Source: Natranaerovirga pectinivora (GTDB lineage Bacteria; Bacillota; Clostridia; Lachnospirales; DSM-24629). Taken from it: a DNA stretch of 51,333 nucleotides. Under the pieces are notes generated by a model. It was not told the origin of the DNA and made no database searches. It worked only from the letters and a program-made list of their open reading frames with translations. Of the stretch, positions 40,346 to 47,702 are shown in pieces (position 1 is the first letter of the stretch; each line of letters opens with the position of its first letter). The stretch spans positions 1 through 51,333 of the forward strand of contig NZ_SMAL01000014.1 of NCBI RefSeq assembly GCF_004342165.1, given 5' to 3'. Both the position numbers and the translations under genes were made by a program.

Positions 40346-41275
40346 CTACTTACCTCCTGACAATCTTATTCTTGGATCAATGATGCCATATAATATATCT
40401 ACAATTAAGATAACGGAGATATATAAGAAGCTATAAAAAGCAGCAACGCCAAGTATTACAAAATAATCATTTCTTGTAATCCCTTCAACCAATAAGAAAC
40501 TTACACCTGCTATGCCAAAGATTCTTTCCACAACAACAGACCCAGTTAATAGGGTAATGGTCATTGGCCCTAATATGGTAATAACAGGAATTAATGCATT
40601 TCTAAGAGAATGTCTCTTTATGACTTGACTATTAGATAATCCTTTTGCTTTTGCCAATAATGTATAATCACTACTTAAAACCTCTACTAATTCTGTTCTC
40701 ATAAACCTGGCAGTAGAAGATATAACAAAAACAGACAAGGATATGGCTGGCAATATTAATGATCTAAAATCATCTCTAACATAGATAACAGGCAACCATC
40801 CTCCTCGAACACCTACCCAATATTGCAATAATGTGGCAAATACAAAAGATGGAACTGAAACCCCTACAATGGCTGTAATAGTGGTTAAATGATCCCAAGG
40901 GGTATTCCGTTTAATAGCTGACAAAGCCCCTAGAAAGATACCCATAAGGGTACCAAAAAATAAAGCCAATGCACCCACTTTTATGGTTACGGGTAATCTT
41001 GGTAATATCAAATCTCTAAAAACCTCTTGATTGTCATAGGTAAAGGAAACCCCAAAATCTCCTCTAAGCACATTGCCCATATAATTGATATATTGAATAT
41101 GAAAAGGCTCATCTAAACCATACTTTTCATTTAATATTCTAATTTGGTTTTGACTAAGTTTATCATCTTTAAATGGTGTTCCAGGCATAAATTGCAGCAA
41201 TAAAAATGTAATGGATATAATGATAAATAATGTTATAAACCCATAAAATAATCTTTGTGATATATATCTTAACAA
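40346..41275 (-). CDS. oppB: Oligopeptide ABC transporter permease OppB
   Basis: A 309-residue permease with six helices. The N-terminus RYISQRLFYGFITLFIIIS, the PGTPF loop and the coupling loop LLAKAKGLSNSQVIKRHSLRN are diagnostic. The start is a TTG with GGAGG 9 bases upstream. It lies 193 bases after oppA, with hairpins between, so it is probably made in smaller amounts than the binding protein. Confidence 0.93.
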   Translation of the reverse strand: MLRYISQRLFYGFITLFIIISITFLLLQFMPGTPFKDDKLSQNQIRILNEKYGLDEPFHIQYINYMGNVLRGDFGVSFTYDNQEVFRDLILPRLPVTIKVGALALFFGTLMGIFLGALSAIKRNTPWDHLTTITAIVGVSVPSFVFATLLQYWVGVRGGWLPVIYVRDDFRSLILPAISLSVFVISSTARFMRTELVEVLSSDYTLLAKAKGLSNSQVIKRHSLRNALIPVITILGPMTITLLTGSVVVERIFGIAGVSFLLVEGITRNDYFVILGVAAFYSFLYISVILIVDILYGIIDPRIRLSGGK

Positions 41276-41319
41276 ATTAGTACACCTCCACTTAATGTTT
41301 AAAAATACTTATCCTTTAA

Positions 41320-41374
41320 CTTTCCTATCTCACAAGAAAGGGACTTGGTGTCATTTTCTTGTGAGATAGGAAAG
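41320..41374 (-). repeat. 20-bp perfect inverted repeat before oppB
   Basis: Arms 41320-41339 and 41355-41374 pair over 20 bases with a 15-base loop. It lies just upstream of the oppB ribosome site and may protect or shape the 5' end of the oppBCDF part of the message. Confidence 0.6.
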
Positions 41375-41404
41375 AATTTTTGTTATAAAAATAGCTTTCC
41401 TTGT

Positions 41405-41438
41405 AGAAAAAACGCCCTGTATCTTAACAAGACGTTTC
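41405..41438 (-). terminator. Partial terminator between oppA and oppB
   Basis: AACGTCTTGT/ACAGGGCGTT hairpin with G-U pairs followed by six T residues on the minus strand. Such attenuators commonly lower expression of permease genes relative to oppA. Confidence 0.65.
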
Positions 41439-41467
41439 TTCTGTATACCTCATCTAATATACAATAC

Positions 41468-43141
41468 TTATCTATTGTTAATATTAAAATCGATATAGAA
41501 TATTACAGGTTCTTCTTCTCTTATGAAATTAGGATCTTCAATATATTTCTCAACAAAATCTTGAGACAATCTTACACGATCAATTTCTCCTGTTTCAAAT
41601 AAGTTTACACTTGTTGCAACATCTTTAATTATTCTAAAGTTAATTCTATCCATTTTAACTTCATCGGCACCATAATAATTTGGGTTTTTAATAAATTCAA
41701 AACCATATCCAATTTGCCAATTGCTTAATACAAATGGTCCATTGTATAATGTTGTATCAACTGATGTACCAAATCTATCTCCCATTGCTTCTGCAAAATC
41801 TTCGTTAATTGGATAAAAACTTGGGAAAGCCATCATATTTAAGAAATATGGTACCGGTGTTTCTAATGTTACTTCTAAAGTATATTCATCAATAGCTCTA
41901 ACGCCTAACTCTTCTAATGCTACTTCACCATTCATCACTGCTGATGCATTTTTAATACCTGCTGTTTCTAACATAAAGGCATATTGTGCACCTGTATTTG
42001 GGTTACCTAATCTTCTCCAAGAGTAAACAAAATCGTGAGCTGTTACTTGATCACCGTTTGACCAAACAGAATCATCTCTTAAATCAAAGATATAAGTTAA
42101 TCCATCTTCACTTACTTCATATCCTGTTGCAATAGCTAGCTCAAGAACATCGTTCTCTCCTAACATAAATAACCCTTCATTTACATTTGCCATTGCTTGG
42201 AATGATACTGCATCTGTTGCTTTATTTATATCCATTGTTGGGATATCAGATGTTTCTACTAATCTAATTACTTTTTCACCATTAACTAGGCGAGTTGTAT
42301 CTGCAGCTTTAAAAGTATAATCTCCACCGAAGTTATGTTTTCTGATACCTGTTACATATGGTTGTTCTACAATAGAACGTCCTCTTTGATAAACAGGTGC
42401 GATTACTGCATCTTCGAATAAGATTCTTTCTGTTTCTTGTAATAATTGCCATCTTGCTATAAGATCAGTTACTAAATCACCTGATTTTGCTCTTCTTATA
42501 TTTTCATCGAATTGACTGTTTGAGTATTTGGCATCGTTGTAACCACCATCTGTAACAAACATATCTAAGAATGTCATTGGATCTTGGTAGTCAGGACCCC
42601 AACCTGCAAGATTAAGATCAAACTGGCCATTTCTAGCCATTTCTAATTTATTTTCAAATGGTTGTTGAACAATTCTTACACTTAGACCTGGTAAATATTC
42701 TTGTAATTGTCCTTGAATAAACTCAGAAATTCTTCTTCCATTGTCATTATCAAAAGTTAGGAAATCAAGGTTTACTTTTCCAAATTTTAATTCTTCTTTT
42801 GCTAAATTCCAGTAATTTAATGCTTCTTCCGAGTTGAATACGTTCATTTCTGAGTAAGCATTTCTAAAGTCATTTCCTTCTTCATCGTGAACCATATTTA
42901 ATGGAACAAAGAAGTTAGCTGGTACTGACCCGTTTCTTAATATTTGATCTGTAATATAAAGCTTATCAAATGCCATTGAGATTGCTTTACGGGCATTTAC
43001 ATTTTGAAGCAATTCTGCTCCTGTAATTTCAACATTTTCATAAGGATTATTAGATTGAACATTAGTTGCTTTTTCTGCACAACCAGATATTACAGCTACT
43101 AACATCATAATTGCTAAAATAAGAGATAATCTCTTTTTCAT
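41468..43141 (-). CDS. oppA: Oligopeptide-binding lipoprotein OppA, segments in permuted order
   Basis: A 557-residue lipoprotein: signal peptide with lipobox VISGC (Cys21). Residues 31-281 match the C-terminal half of SBP_bac_5 proteins (NARKAISMAFDK, then FDLNLAGWGPDYQDPMTF near 174-191). Residues 282-557 match the N-terminal half (IRLVETSDIPTMD near 292, then GLTYIFDLRDDSVWSNGDQ near 347, NPNYYGADEVKMDRI, and the end VIFYIDFNINNR). In normal family members the 282-557 segment comes first and its end DFNINN continues into PYENVEITG. The total length is normal, so this is a circular-permutation-like order or an assembly fault. First gene of the opp operon. Confidence 0.85.
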   Translation of the reverse strand: MKKRLSLILAIMMLVAVISGCAEKATNVQSNNPYENVEITGAELLQNVNARKAISMAFDKLYITDQILRNGSVPANFFVPLNMVHDEEGNDFRNAYSEMNVFNSEEALNYWNLAKEELKFGKVNLDFLTFDNDNGRRISEFIQGQLQEYLPGLSVRIVQQPFENKLEMARNGQFDLNLAGWGPDYQDPMTFLDMFVTDGGYNDAKYSNSQFDENIRRAKSGDLVTDLIARWQLLQETERILFEDAVIAPVYQRGRSIVEQPYVTGIRKHNFGGDYTFKAADTTRLVNGEKVIRLVETSDIPTMDINKATDAVSFQAMANVNEGLFMLGENDVLELAIATGYEVSEDGLTYIFDLRDDSVWSNGDQVTAHDFVYSWRRLGNPNTGAQYAFMLETAGIKNASAVMNGEVALEELGVRAIDEYTLEVTLETPVPYFLNMMAFPSFYPINEDFAEAMGDRFGTSVDTTLYNGPFVLSNWQIGYGFEFIKNPNYYGADEVKMDRINFRIIKDVATSVNLFETGEIDRVRLSQDFVEKYIEDPNFIREEEPVIFYIDFNINNR

Positions 43142-43189
43142 CGTACCATTCCTTTCAAGTTGTAAGTTCTAGTTATTTTAAGTACTTTT

Positions 43190-43256
43190 TGTCGAATTTT
43201 GTTCGACACCTGAGTTATTATATCAGCTATTTTTTATAAATGCAATTAATATTGCA
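43190..43256 (-). promoter_or_regulatory. opp promoter with two palindromes
   Basis: TTGCAT (43240-43245), 17-base spacer, TATAAT (43217-43222), start near 43210. TGTCGAA-N5-TTCGACA (43190-43208) covers about +2 to +20 and is either an operator or a 5' hairpin. TGCAAT-N4-ATTGCA (43241-43256) overlaps the -35 box and may bind a regulator. Confidence 0.65.
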
Positions 43257-43476
43257 TATTTTCGCGTCTGTCAAATACTGTATCTATGGGATTTATCCCA
43301 TTATTCCAAATAACACTTTGTCTTGATAAATAAAATATGAATTATTTCCTTCATTTTTTAATTGTTGACTTTATATGGATTACTTAGGTTTATATATATA
43401 AACAGTTGACTTTAGAGTTAAAATAACATAAATTTGATTTAGTGGTGTAAACTATATCTGTAAAGGAGTTGTTATT

Positions 43477-43950
43477 ATGGAGATTGAAAGAAAATATCTT
43501 ATAAATAATTTAGATACCGTTGGTAATCTTTCTTTATTAAAGTATGATGTAATAGAGCAAGGGTATCTTTGCACTGAACCTGTTATACGTATTAGAAAAC
43601 AATCCCAAGACTACTATTTGACTTATAAGTCTAAGGGGTTACTCCAGAGGGAAGAGATTAATGAAAAGATTAGTGATAAGACTTACAGTCATTTGAAAGA
43701 GAAGATTGATTTTAATCTTATTGAAAAGACTCGGTATTATATTCCTTTTGATAATGGGTTAGTTGGGGAATTGGATGTTTTTGAGGGTAAGCTTAAGGGT
43801 TTGATGGTTATAGAAGTGGAGTTTAAGTCTTTGGATGAGGCTGATGAGTTTGTGCCTCCTGAGTGGTTTGGGCGGGAAGTTACTTTTGAGGGGGCGTTTC
43901 AGAATAATCAGTTGGTTAGGTTAGAGTCTTTATCAGGGCTTTTCTTGTAG
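43477..43950 (+). CDS. CYTH-domain protein (triphosphatase-like)
   Basis: A 157-residue triphosphate tunnel enzyme. It starts with the diagnostic MEIERKYLI (ExExK) and shows alternating basic and acidic strands of the tunnel: RIRKQSQDYYLTYKS, EKTRYYIPFDNGLVGELDVFEGKL, MVIEVEFKS. Such enzymes hydrolyse inorganic triphosphate or thiamine triphosphate, or make cyclic AMP; triphosphatase activity is the most likely. The last third uses G-rich codons unlike its neighbours. Single gene ended by a large hairpin. Confidence 0.88.
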   Translation: MEIERKYLINNLDTVGNLSLLKYDVIEQGYLCTEPVIRIRKQSQDYYLTYKSKGLLQREEINEKISDKTYSHLKEKIDFNLIEKTRYYIPFDNGLVGELDVFEGKLKGLMVIEVEFKSLDEADEFVPPEWFGREVTFEGAFQNNQLVRLESLSGLFL

Positions 43951-43980
43951 AACCTTTTGAAATTCAATTTTTATTGGGCC

Positions 43981-44072
43981 GTATGAGTGCCTGAGGGATA
44001 TACCGCTAGTTCCATTAGATATTTTTTGAAAACCTAAGTGCATTACAATAGATATCCCTCAGTCGCTCATAC
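43981..44072 (+). terminator. Large hairpin after the CYTH gene
   Basis: 21-bp arms (43981-44001 and 44052-44072) with two mismatches enclose 50 bases; TGTTTTCGTGGTTTTTT follows. It can terminate the CYTH transcript, but the size of the loop resembles a small palindromic element. The remaining gap to 44187 shows nothing else. Confidence 0.55.
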
Positions 44073-44189
44073 TGTTTTCGTGGTTTTTTATTGTACGTTA
44101 AATGTATGTTCCACCTTTATATCTTTTAATAATTTACAATATACCTTCCGCTACACTACAGGCACAATGTTCCAATGAAAAAGTAAATA

Positions 44190-44213
44190 CCAAATCCTTG
44201 CACGCAAGTTTTC
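44190..44213 (-). repeat. Hairpin repeat, family A core, inverted copy
   Basis: Reverse complement of AAACTTGCNTGCAAGGATTTGG, the core of the elements at 5139 and 5280. The flanks are diverged. Confidence 0.45.
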
Positions 44214-44247
44214 AAATTACATTTTCATATTAAATATTTTTACATAG

Positions 44248-44280
44248 CAAAAAACACTGTCCTATTTCATACAGTGTTTT
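44248..44280 (-). terminator. Terminator of the tRNA operon
   Basis: Perfect AAAACACTGT/ACAGTGTTTT stem followed by T residues on the minus strand, just after tRNA-Leu. Confidence 0.85.
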
Positions 44281-44286
44281 TTAGTG

Positions 44287-44367
44287 TGCGGGTAGAGGGA
44301 GTCGAACCCCCACGCCGAAGGCACTAGATCCTAAGTCTAGCGCGTCTGCCAATTCCGCCATACCCGC
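44287..44367 (-). tRNA. tRNA-Leu (UAG)
   Basis: Acceptor GCGGGTA/TACCCGC, anticodon loop CTTAGGA, long variable arm with TGCCTTCGGCG, T-loop GGTTCGACTCC. Seventh and last tRNA of the operon. CCA is not encoded. Confidence 0.95.
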
Positions 44368-44395
44368 AAGGCAATTTGTTTTTTTTGGAAATAAG

Positions 44396-44468
44396 TGAGT
44401 CACCCGGGGCTCGAACCCGGGACAACTGGATTAAAAGTCCAGTGCTCTACCAGCTGAGCTAGTAACCC
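44396..44468 (-). tRNA. tRNA-Lys (UUU)
   Basis: Acceptor GGGTTAC/GTGACTC, D-arm AGCTCAGCTGGTAGAGC, anticodon loop CTTTTAA, T-arm CCGGGTTCGAGCCCCGG. Confidence 0.95.
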
Positions 44469-44474
44469 ACGTAA

Positions 44475-44546
44475 CTGGGTAGGAAGGATTCGAACCTTCG
44501 CATGCAGCAGTCAAAGTGCTGTGCCTTACCGCTTGGCGACTACCCA
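44475..44546 (-). tRNA. tRNA-Gln (UUG)
   Basis: Acceptor TGGGTAG/CTACCCA, anticodon loop CTTTGAC between CAGCA and TGCTG, T-loop GGTTCGAATCC. Confidence 0.95.
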
Positions 44547-44564
44547 TTGTTAAAGTGTTTTAAG

Positions 44565-44639
44565 GGTGAGTAATGGGATTCGAACCCACGGCCTCTAGAG
44601 CCACAATCTAGCGCTCTAACCAACTGAGCTATACCCACC
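44565..44639 (-). tRNA. tRNA-His (GUG)
   Basis: Acceptor GTGGGTA/TACTCAC with an encoded extra 5' G opposite C73, the mark of tRNA-His; anticodon loop TTGTGGC. Confidence 0.94.
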
Positions 44640-44697
44640 GCATAGAATACTATTTAAACATATTATATATAAAATGTCAAGCATTTTTTATATAAAA

Positions 44698-44771
44698 CGT
44701 GCCTGCAGGGATTCGAACCCCGGACACGTGGCTTAGAAGGCCACTGCTCTATCCTACTGAGCTACAGGCAC
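44698..44771 (-). tRNA. tRNA-Arg (UCU)
   Basis: Acceptor GTGCCTG/CAGGCAC, anticodon loop CTTCTAA, T-loop GGTTCGAATCC. Confidence 0.95.
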
Positions 44772-44793
44772 ACATACACAAAGTTATGTGTGA

Positions 44794-44864
44794 AGCGGGT
44801 GATGGGAATCGAACCCACGTATCCAGCTTGGAAGGCTGGTGTTCTACCATTGAACTACACCCGC
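44794..44864 (-). tRNA. tRNA-Gly (UCC)
   Basis: Acceptor GCGGGTG/CACCCGC, anticodon loop CTTCCAA, T-loop GGTTCGATTCC. Confidence 0.95.
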
Positions 44865-44872
44865 AGAACCAA

Positions 44873-44947
44873 TCGGGGTGACAGGATTCGAACCTGCGAC
44901 CTCTTGAACCCAAATCAAGCGCTCTAGCCAAGCTGAGCCACACCCCG
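44873..44947 (-). tRNA. tRNA-Pro (UGG)
   Basis: Acceptor CGGGGTG/CACCCCG, anticodon loop TTTGGGT, T-loop GGTTCGAATCC. First tRNA after the promoter. Confidence 0.95.
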
Positions 44948-44976
44948 TTTGTTTTGCTATCTTTGACGCAAGAGTA

Positions 44977-45005
44977 ATTATACAATGCAGCAAAACAAAT
45001 GTCAA
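44977..45005 (-). promoter_or_regulatory. Strong promoter of the seven-tRNA operon
   Basis: Perfect consensus TTGACA (45000-45005), 17-base spacer, TATAAT (44977-44982), about 30 bases before tRNA-Pro. The 220-base gap up to 45167 holds only A/T-rich sequence otherwise. Confidence 0.9.
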
Positions 45006-45167
45006 CACTTAATCTTATTTTTTTTTATTTTTTTTGTAAATGTCAAGAGAAACCTTTAAAAACCTGGTTTTTTCAACTCATTATTCTTTATTTTTTTCTT
45101 GAAAATTCCTATTTGTTAAGTTTTTTATATCTTAATTTTTTATAATAATCTTCTAGAAAAACCATGT

Positions 45168-45647
45168 TTATTTTATAAAACTCTCAATGATTGCTTGTAT
45201 ATTATTACTATTATCTATACTAATAATACCATAAGAAAGTTTATTTCCTCCTCTAGGAGATGATATACTTCCTGGATTCATAAGTATGATTTCATCTTCA
45301 TCTAGATATGGTATATGTGTATGTCCAAAAAGAACTATATCTGCATTCTGTCTTTTTCCAGTTTTTTTTATAGTACTATATTCCCATTTTACATTGTATT
45401 GATGGCCATGGGTTAAAAAAATCCGCTTATTTTTGTATTCAATTATTTTTTCTTTAGGGTACTTTGAAATAAAATCACAATTCCCTGCAATATATTCAAT
45501 TTTAATTTCTTCTATTATCTCTAAGGTTTCTGCATCTCTTACTAAGTCACCTAAATGTATTATTAAATCAATGTTTTTGTTGTTTTTAATTATTTGTAAA
45601 ACATTATCAATTTTTCCATGAGTATCACTAATCACTAGTATGCTCAT
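45168..45647 (-). CDS. YfcE/MJ0936-type metallophosphoesterase
   Basis: A 159-residue phosphodiesterase of the calcineurin-like fold. Metal ligands are in VISDTHGK (D8, H10), HLGDLVRDAE, AGNCDF, LTHGHQY and FGHTHIPY, a complete set. Small members hydrolyse phosphodiesters such as bis-pNPP in vitro; the natural substrate is unknown. Its ATG overlaps the rdgB stop by four bases, so it is the last gene of gerMN-rph-rdgB-yfcE. Confidence 0.9.
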   Translation of the reverse strand: MSILVISDTHGKIDNVLQIIKNNKNIDLIIHLGDLVRDAETLEIIEEIKIEYIAGNCDFISKYPKEKIIEYKNKRIFLTHGHQYNVKWEYSTIKKTGKRQNADIVLFGHTHIPYLDEDEIILMNPGSISSPRGGNKLSYGIISIDNSNNIQAIIESFIK

Positions 45648-46252
45648 TTTTTTTCTCCTAAATACTTATTTAATTCTTTTTTCATCAATTCTAATGCTTT
45701 TCCTCTATGGCTTATTTTATTTTTTAATGCCGGTGACATCTCAGCTGTTGTACAATTATATTCTGGCACATAAAAAATAGGGTCATATCCAAAACCTTGG
45801 TCCCCTTTTATGTCATAGTCTATAATACCTTCTATAACGCCCCTTGTTGTAAATGTTTTTCCATCAGGGAAAACTGTTGCTATCACACTAACAAATCTAG
45901 CCGTTCTTTTTTCCTCTGGAACGTCCTTTAATATATCTAGAATCATTTGATTTTTTATGTTATAAGGGGTATCTTCTCCACCATATCTAGCAGAGTAAAC
46001 ACCTGGTTTTTTATCCATATAATCTACTTCAAGACCTGAATCATCTGCCATTACGATGCTACCAGTATGTTCCATAATCTCTTTTGCTTTTTTTATGGCA
46101 TTTTCTTCAAAAGTTAATCCATCTTCTTCAACATCTAAATCTATTCCTGCTTCTTTTAATGAAACAATCTCAATATTAGAATCCTCTAATATCATTCTGA
46201 TTTCTTTCATCTTTCCCTCATTTTTTGTTGCAAATATGATCTTATATTTCAT
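45644..46252 (-). CDS. rdgB: XTP/dITP diphosphatase (Ham1/RdgB)
   Basis: A 202-residue house-cleaning pyrophosphatase that removes XTP and dITP. Motifs are [12 protein letters not shown] (about 6-17), the metal residues in [15 protein letters not shown] and [10 protein letters not shown], the SARYGG loop, and the purine pocket GFGYDPIF plus SHRGKAL. Length is normal. It overlaps rph by 11 bases; this order, rph-rdgB-metallophosphoesterase, is conserved in many Firmicutes. Confidence 0.95.
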   Translation of the reverse strand: MKYKIIFATKNEGKMKEIRMILEDSNIEIVSLKEAGIDLDVEEDGLTFEENAIKKAKEIMEHTGSIVMADDSGLEVDYMDKKPGVYSARYGGEDTPYNIKNQMILDILKDVPEEKRTARFVSVIATVFPDGKTFTTRGVIEGIIDYDIKGDQGFGYDPIFYVPEYNCTTAEMSPALKNKISHRGKALELMKKELNKYLGEKK

Positions 46253-46973
46253 TTGCTATATCTCCTAGTACTTCTTTTTGCTTTTCAATTAATTCTTGTA
46301 TCCCTTTTTCAGCAAGTTCTAGTAACTCATTTAACTGATTTCTATTAAAGGGTGCTTCTTCCCCTGTACCTTGTATTTCAATATATTCATTATTTGTCAT
46401 CACAACATTCATATCTACCTGTGCTTTGCTGTCTTCACTATAGCATAAATCTAATAAGCCTTCTGATCCAACAATCCCTACACTGGTTGCTGCTACGAAA
46501 GATTTAAGAGGTATTTTTTTAATAAGTCCTTTTTTCTTTAAATGATTACAAGCTAAGGCTAGTGCAACGAATGCTCCTGTAATACTTGCTGTTCTAGTAC
46601 CACCATCTGCTTGAATGACGTCACAATCTATGGTTATGGTTCTTTCCCCTAATGCTTTATTATCAACCACAGACCTTAAAGCCCTACCAATTAACCTTGA
46701 TATTTCAACTGATCTTTTGTTTTGTTTTAATCGATTGATGTCTCTACCATTTCTATCATGTGTGGCTCTAGGCAACATATCATATTCTGCCGTTACCCAT
46801 CCTTCTCCTGAATCTTTCTTAAAAGGAGGGACTCTTTCTTCTACCGTTGCATTACATATTACTTTTGTATCTCCCATTTCTATTAAGACAGATCCTTCTG
46901 GATATTTAATATAGTCTTTATAAAAAGTTACAGGTCTTAATTCATTACTTTTTCTTCCATCAATTCTTGGCAT
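46242..46973 (-). CDS. rph: Ribonuclease PH
   Basis: A 243-residue phosphorolytic 3'-exoribonuclease that trims tRNA 3' ends. Recognisable are [13 protein letters not shown] at the start, [15 protein letters not shown], the [10 protein letters not shown] loop, [12 protein letters not shown], and the phosphate-binding [18 protein letters not shown]. The 5' end overlaps the GerMN gene by 37 bases. It may process the tRNAs transcribed nearby, as RNase PH does generally. Confidence 0.96.
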   Translation of the reverse strand: MPRIDGRKSNELRPVTFYKDYIKYPEGSVLIEMGDTKVICNATVEERVPPFKKDSGEGWVTAEYDMLPRATHDRNGRDINRLKQNKRSVEISRLIGRALRSVVDNKALGERTITIDCDVIQADGGTRTASITGAFVALALACNHLKKKGLIKKIPLKSFVAATSVGIVGSEGLLDLCYSEDSKAQVDMNVVMTNNEYIEIQGTGEEAPFNRNQLNELLELAEKGIQELIEKQKEVLGDIANEI

Positions 46974-47461
46974 ATTATTTTTTTCCTTTCATTCCATTGC
47001 TCTCTTGTATATTGATTAATAACAGTACCTTCTCTAAAATACGCTTCTCCATAAATATTTATAGTAACCCTATTAATCTCGTCTACAGAAAATAGTGTTG
47101 ATAATAATTGATTTACCAAATCCCATTCCCAACTATTACCACCATAATTCATTATATCATTTGTCACTGTAAGTTCAAGATGCTGATCCTTATAATCTAA
47201 ATAAATAATTTCTGGGGTACCTGGTATTAAAGAGATATACTCATCTTCATTATTAAATAAATTATCACAAAGTATTCTTACCTTACTTTCAACGGTTAAT
47301 TCATCCCCTAAGCTAATTTGTACAGGATAAAGCCTATAATTAATTTCTTCATTTACTGTTATGTATTCTTCATAAAAATACACAAAAAATTCATTCCTTG
47401 ATGTCTGACTATCTTGATTTAAAATATTAAACAAAAACATAAATACATAAAAAACAATCAT
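46937..47461 (-). CDS. GerMN-domain protein
   Basis: A 174-residue protein with an N-terminal hydrophobic segment (about 2-15) as signal or anchor. The remainder matches the GerMN sporulation/germination domain: FFVYFYEEY...[10 protein letters not shown], a helix of about [24 protein letters not shown], and [24 protein letters not shown]. GerM-type proteins act at the sporulation septum or in germination. First gene of the rph operon; GTGGAG precedes the ATG. Confidence 0.82.
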   Translation of the reverse strand: MIVFYVFMFLFNILNQDSQTSRNEFFVYFYEEYITVNEEINYRLYPVQISLGDELTVESKVRILCDNLFNNEDEYISLIPGTPEIIYLDYKDQHLELTVTNDIMNYGGNSWEWDLVNQLLSTLFSVDEINRVTINIYGEAYFREGTVINQYTREQWNERKKIICQELMEEKVMN

Positions 47462-47501
47462 TTATCTCCACCCCAATATGTAAATTATTGTTAACTATTC
47501 C

Positions 47502-47530
47502 ATTTTATTACATTTATACCTTTTGGACAA
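47502..47530 (-). promoter_or_regulatory. Sigma-A promoter of gerMN-rph-rdgB-yfcE
   Basis: TTGTCC (47525-47530), 17-base spacer, TAAAAT (47502-47507), 40 bases before the GerMN start. Confidence 0.6.
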
Positions 47531-47660
47531 GTATATAATAATAAAATAAAATTCATATTGTCATTATTCTCATATATTTATGAAGTTATACCCCTACTTT
47601 TTATTTCATATAATCCTTTTTTGGGAAGAGCTACCTTCAAGAAATTACTGCTGGTTTCTA

Positions 47661-47701
47661 AAAAAAGCTAATCCATGGCTTGTACCATGAATTAGCTTTT
47701 T
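47661..47701 (-). terminator. Terminator after the amidase gene
   Basis: AAAAAGCTAAT-CATGG/CCATG-ATTAGCTTTTT stem followed by T residues on the minus strand. Confidence 0.85.
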
Positions 47702-47702
47702 A

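Noticed and set aside
44699-44985. Protein-coding ORFs across 44.7-45 kb on both strands
   Set aside because: They lie across tRNA genes and their translations reflect tRNA sequence.
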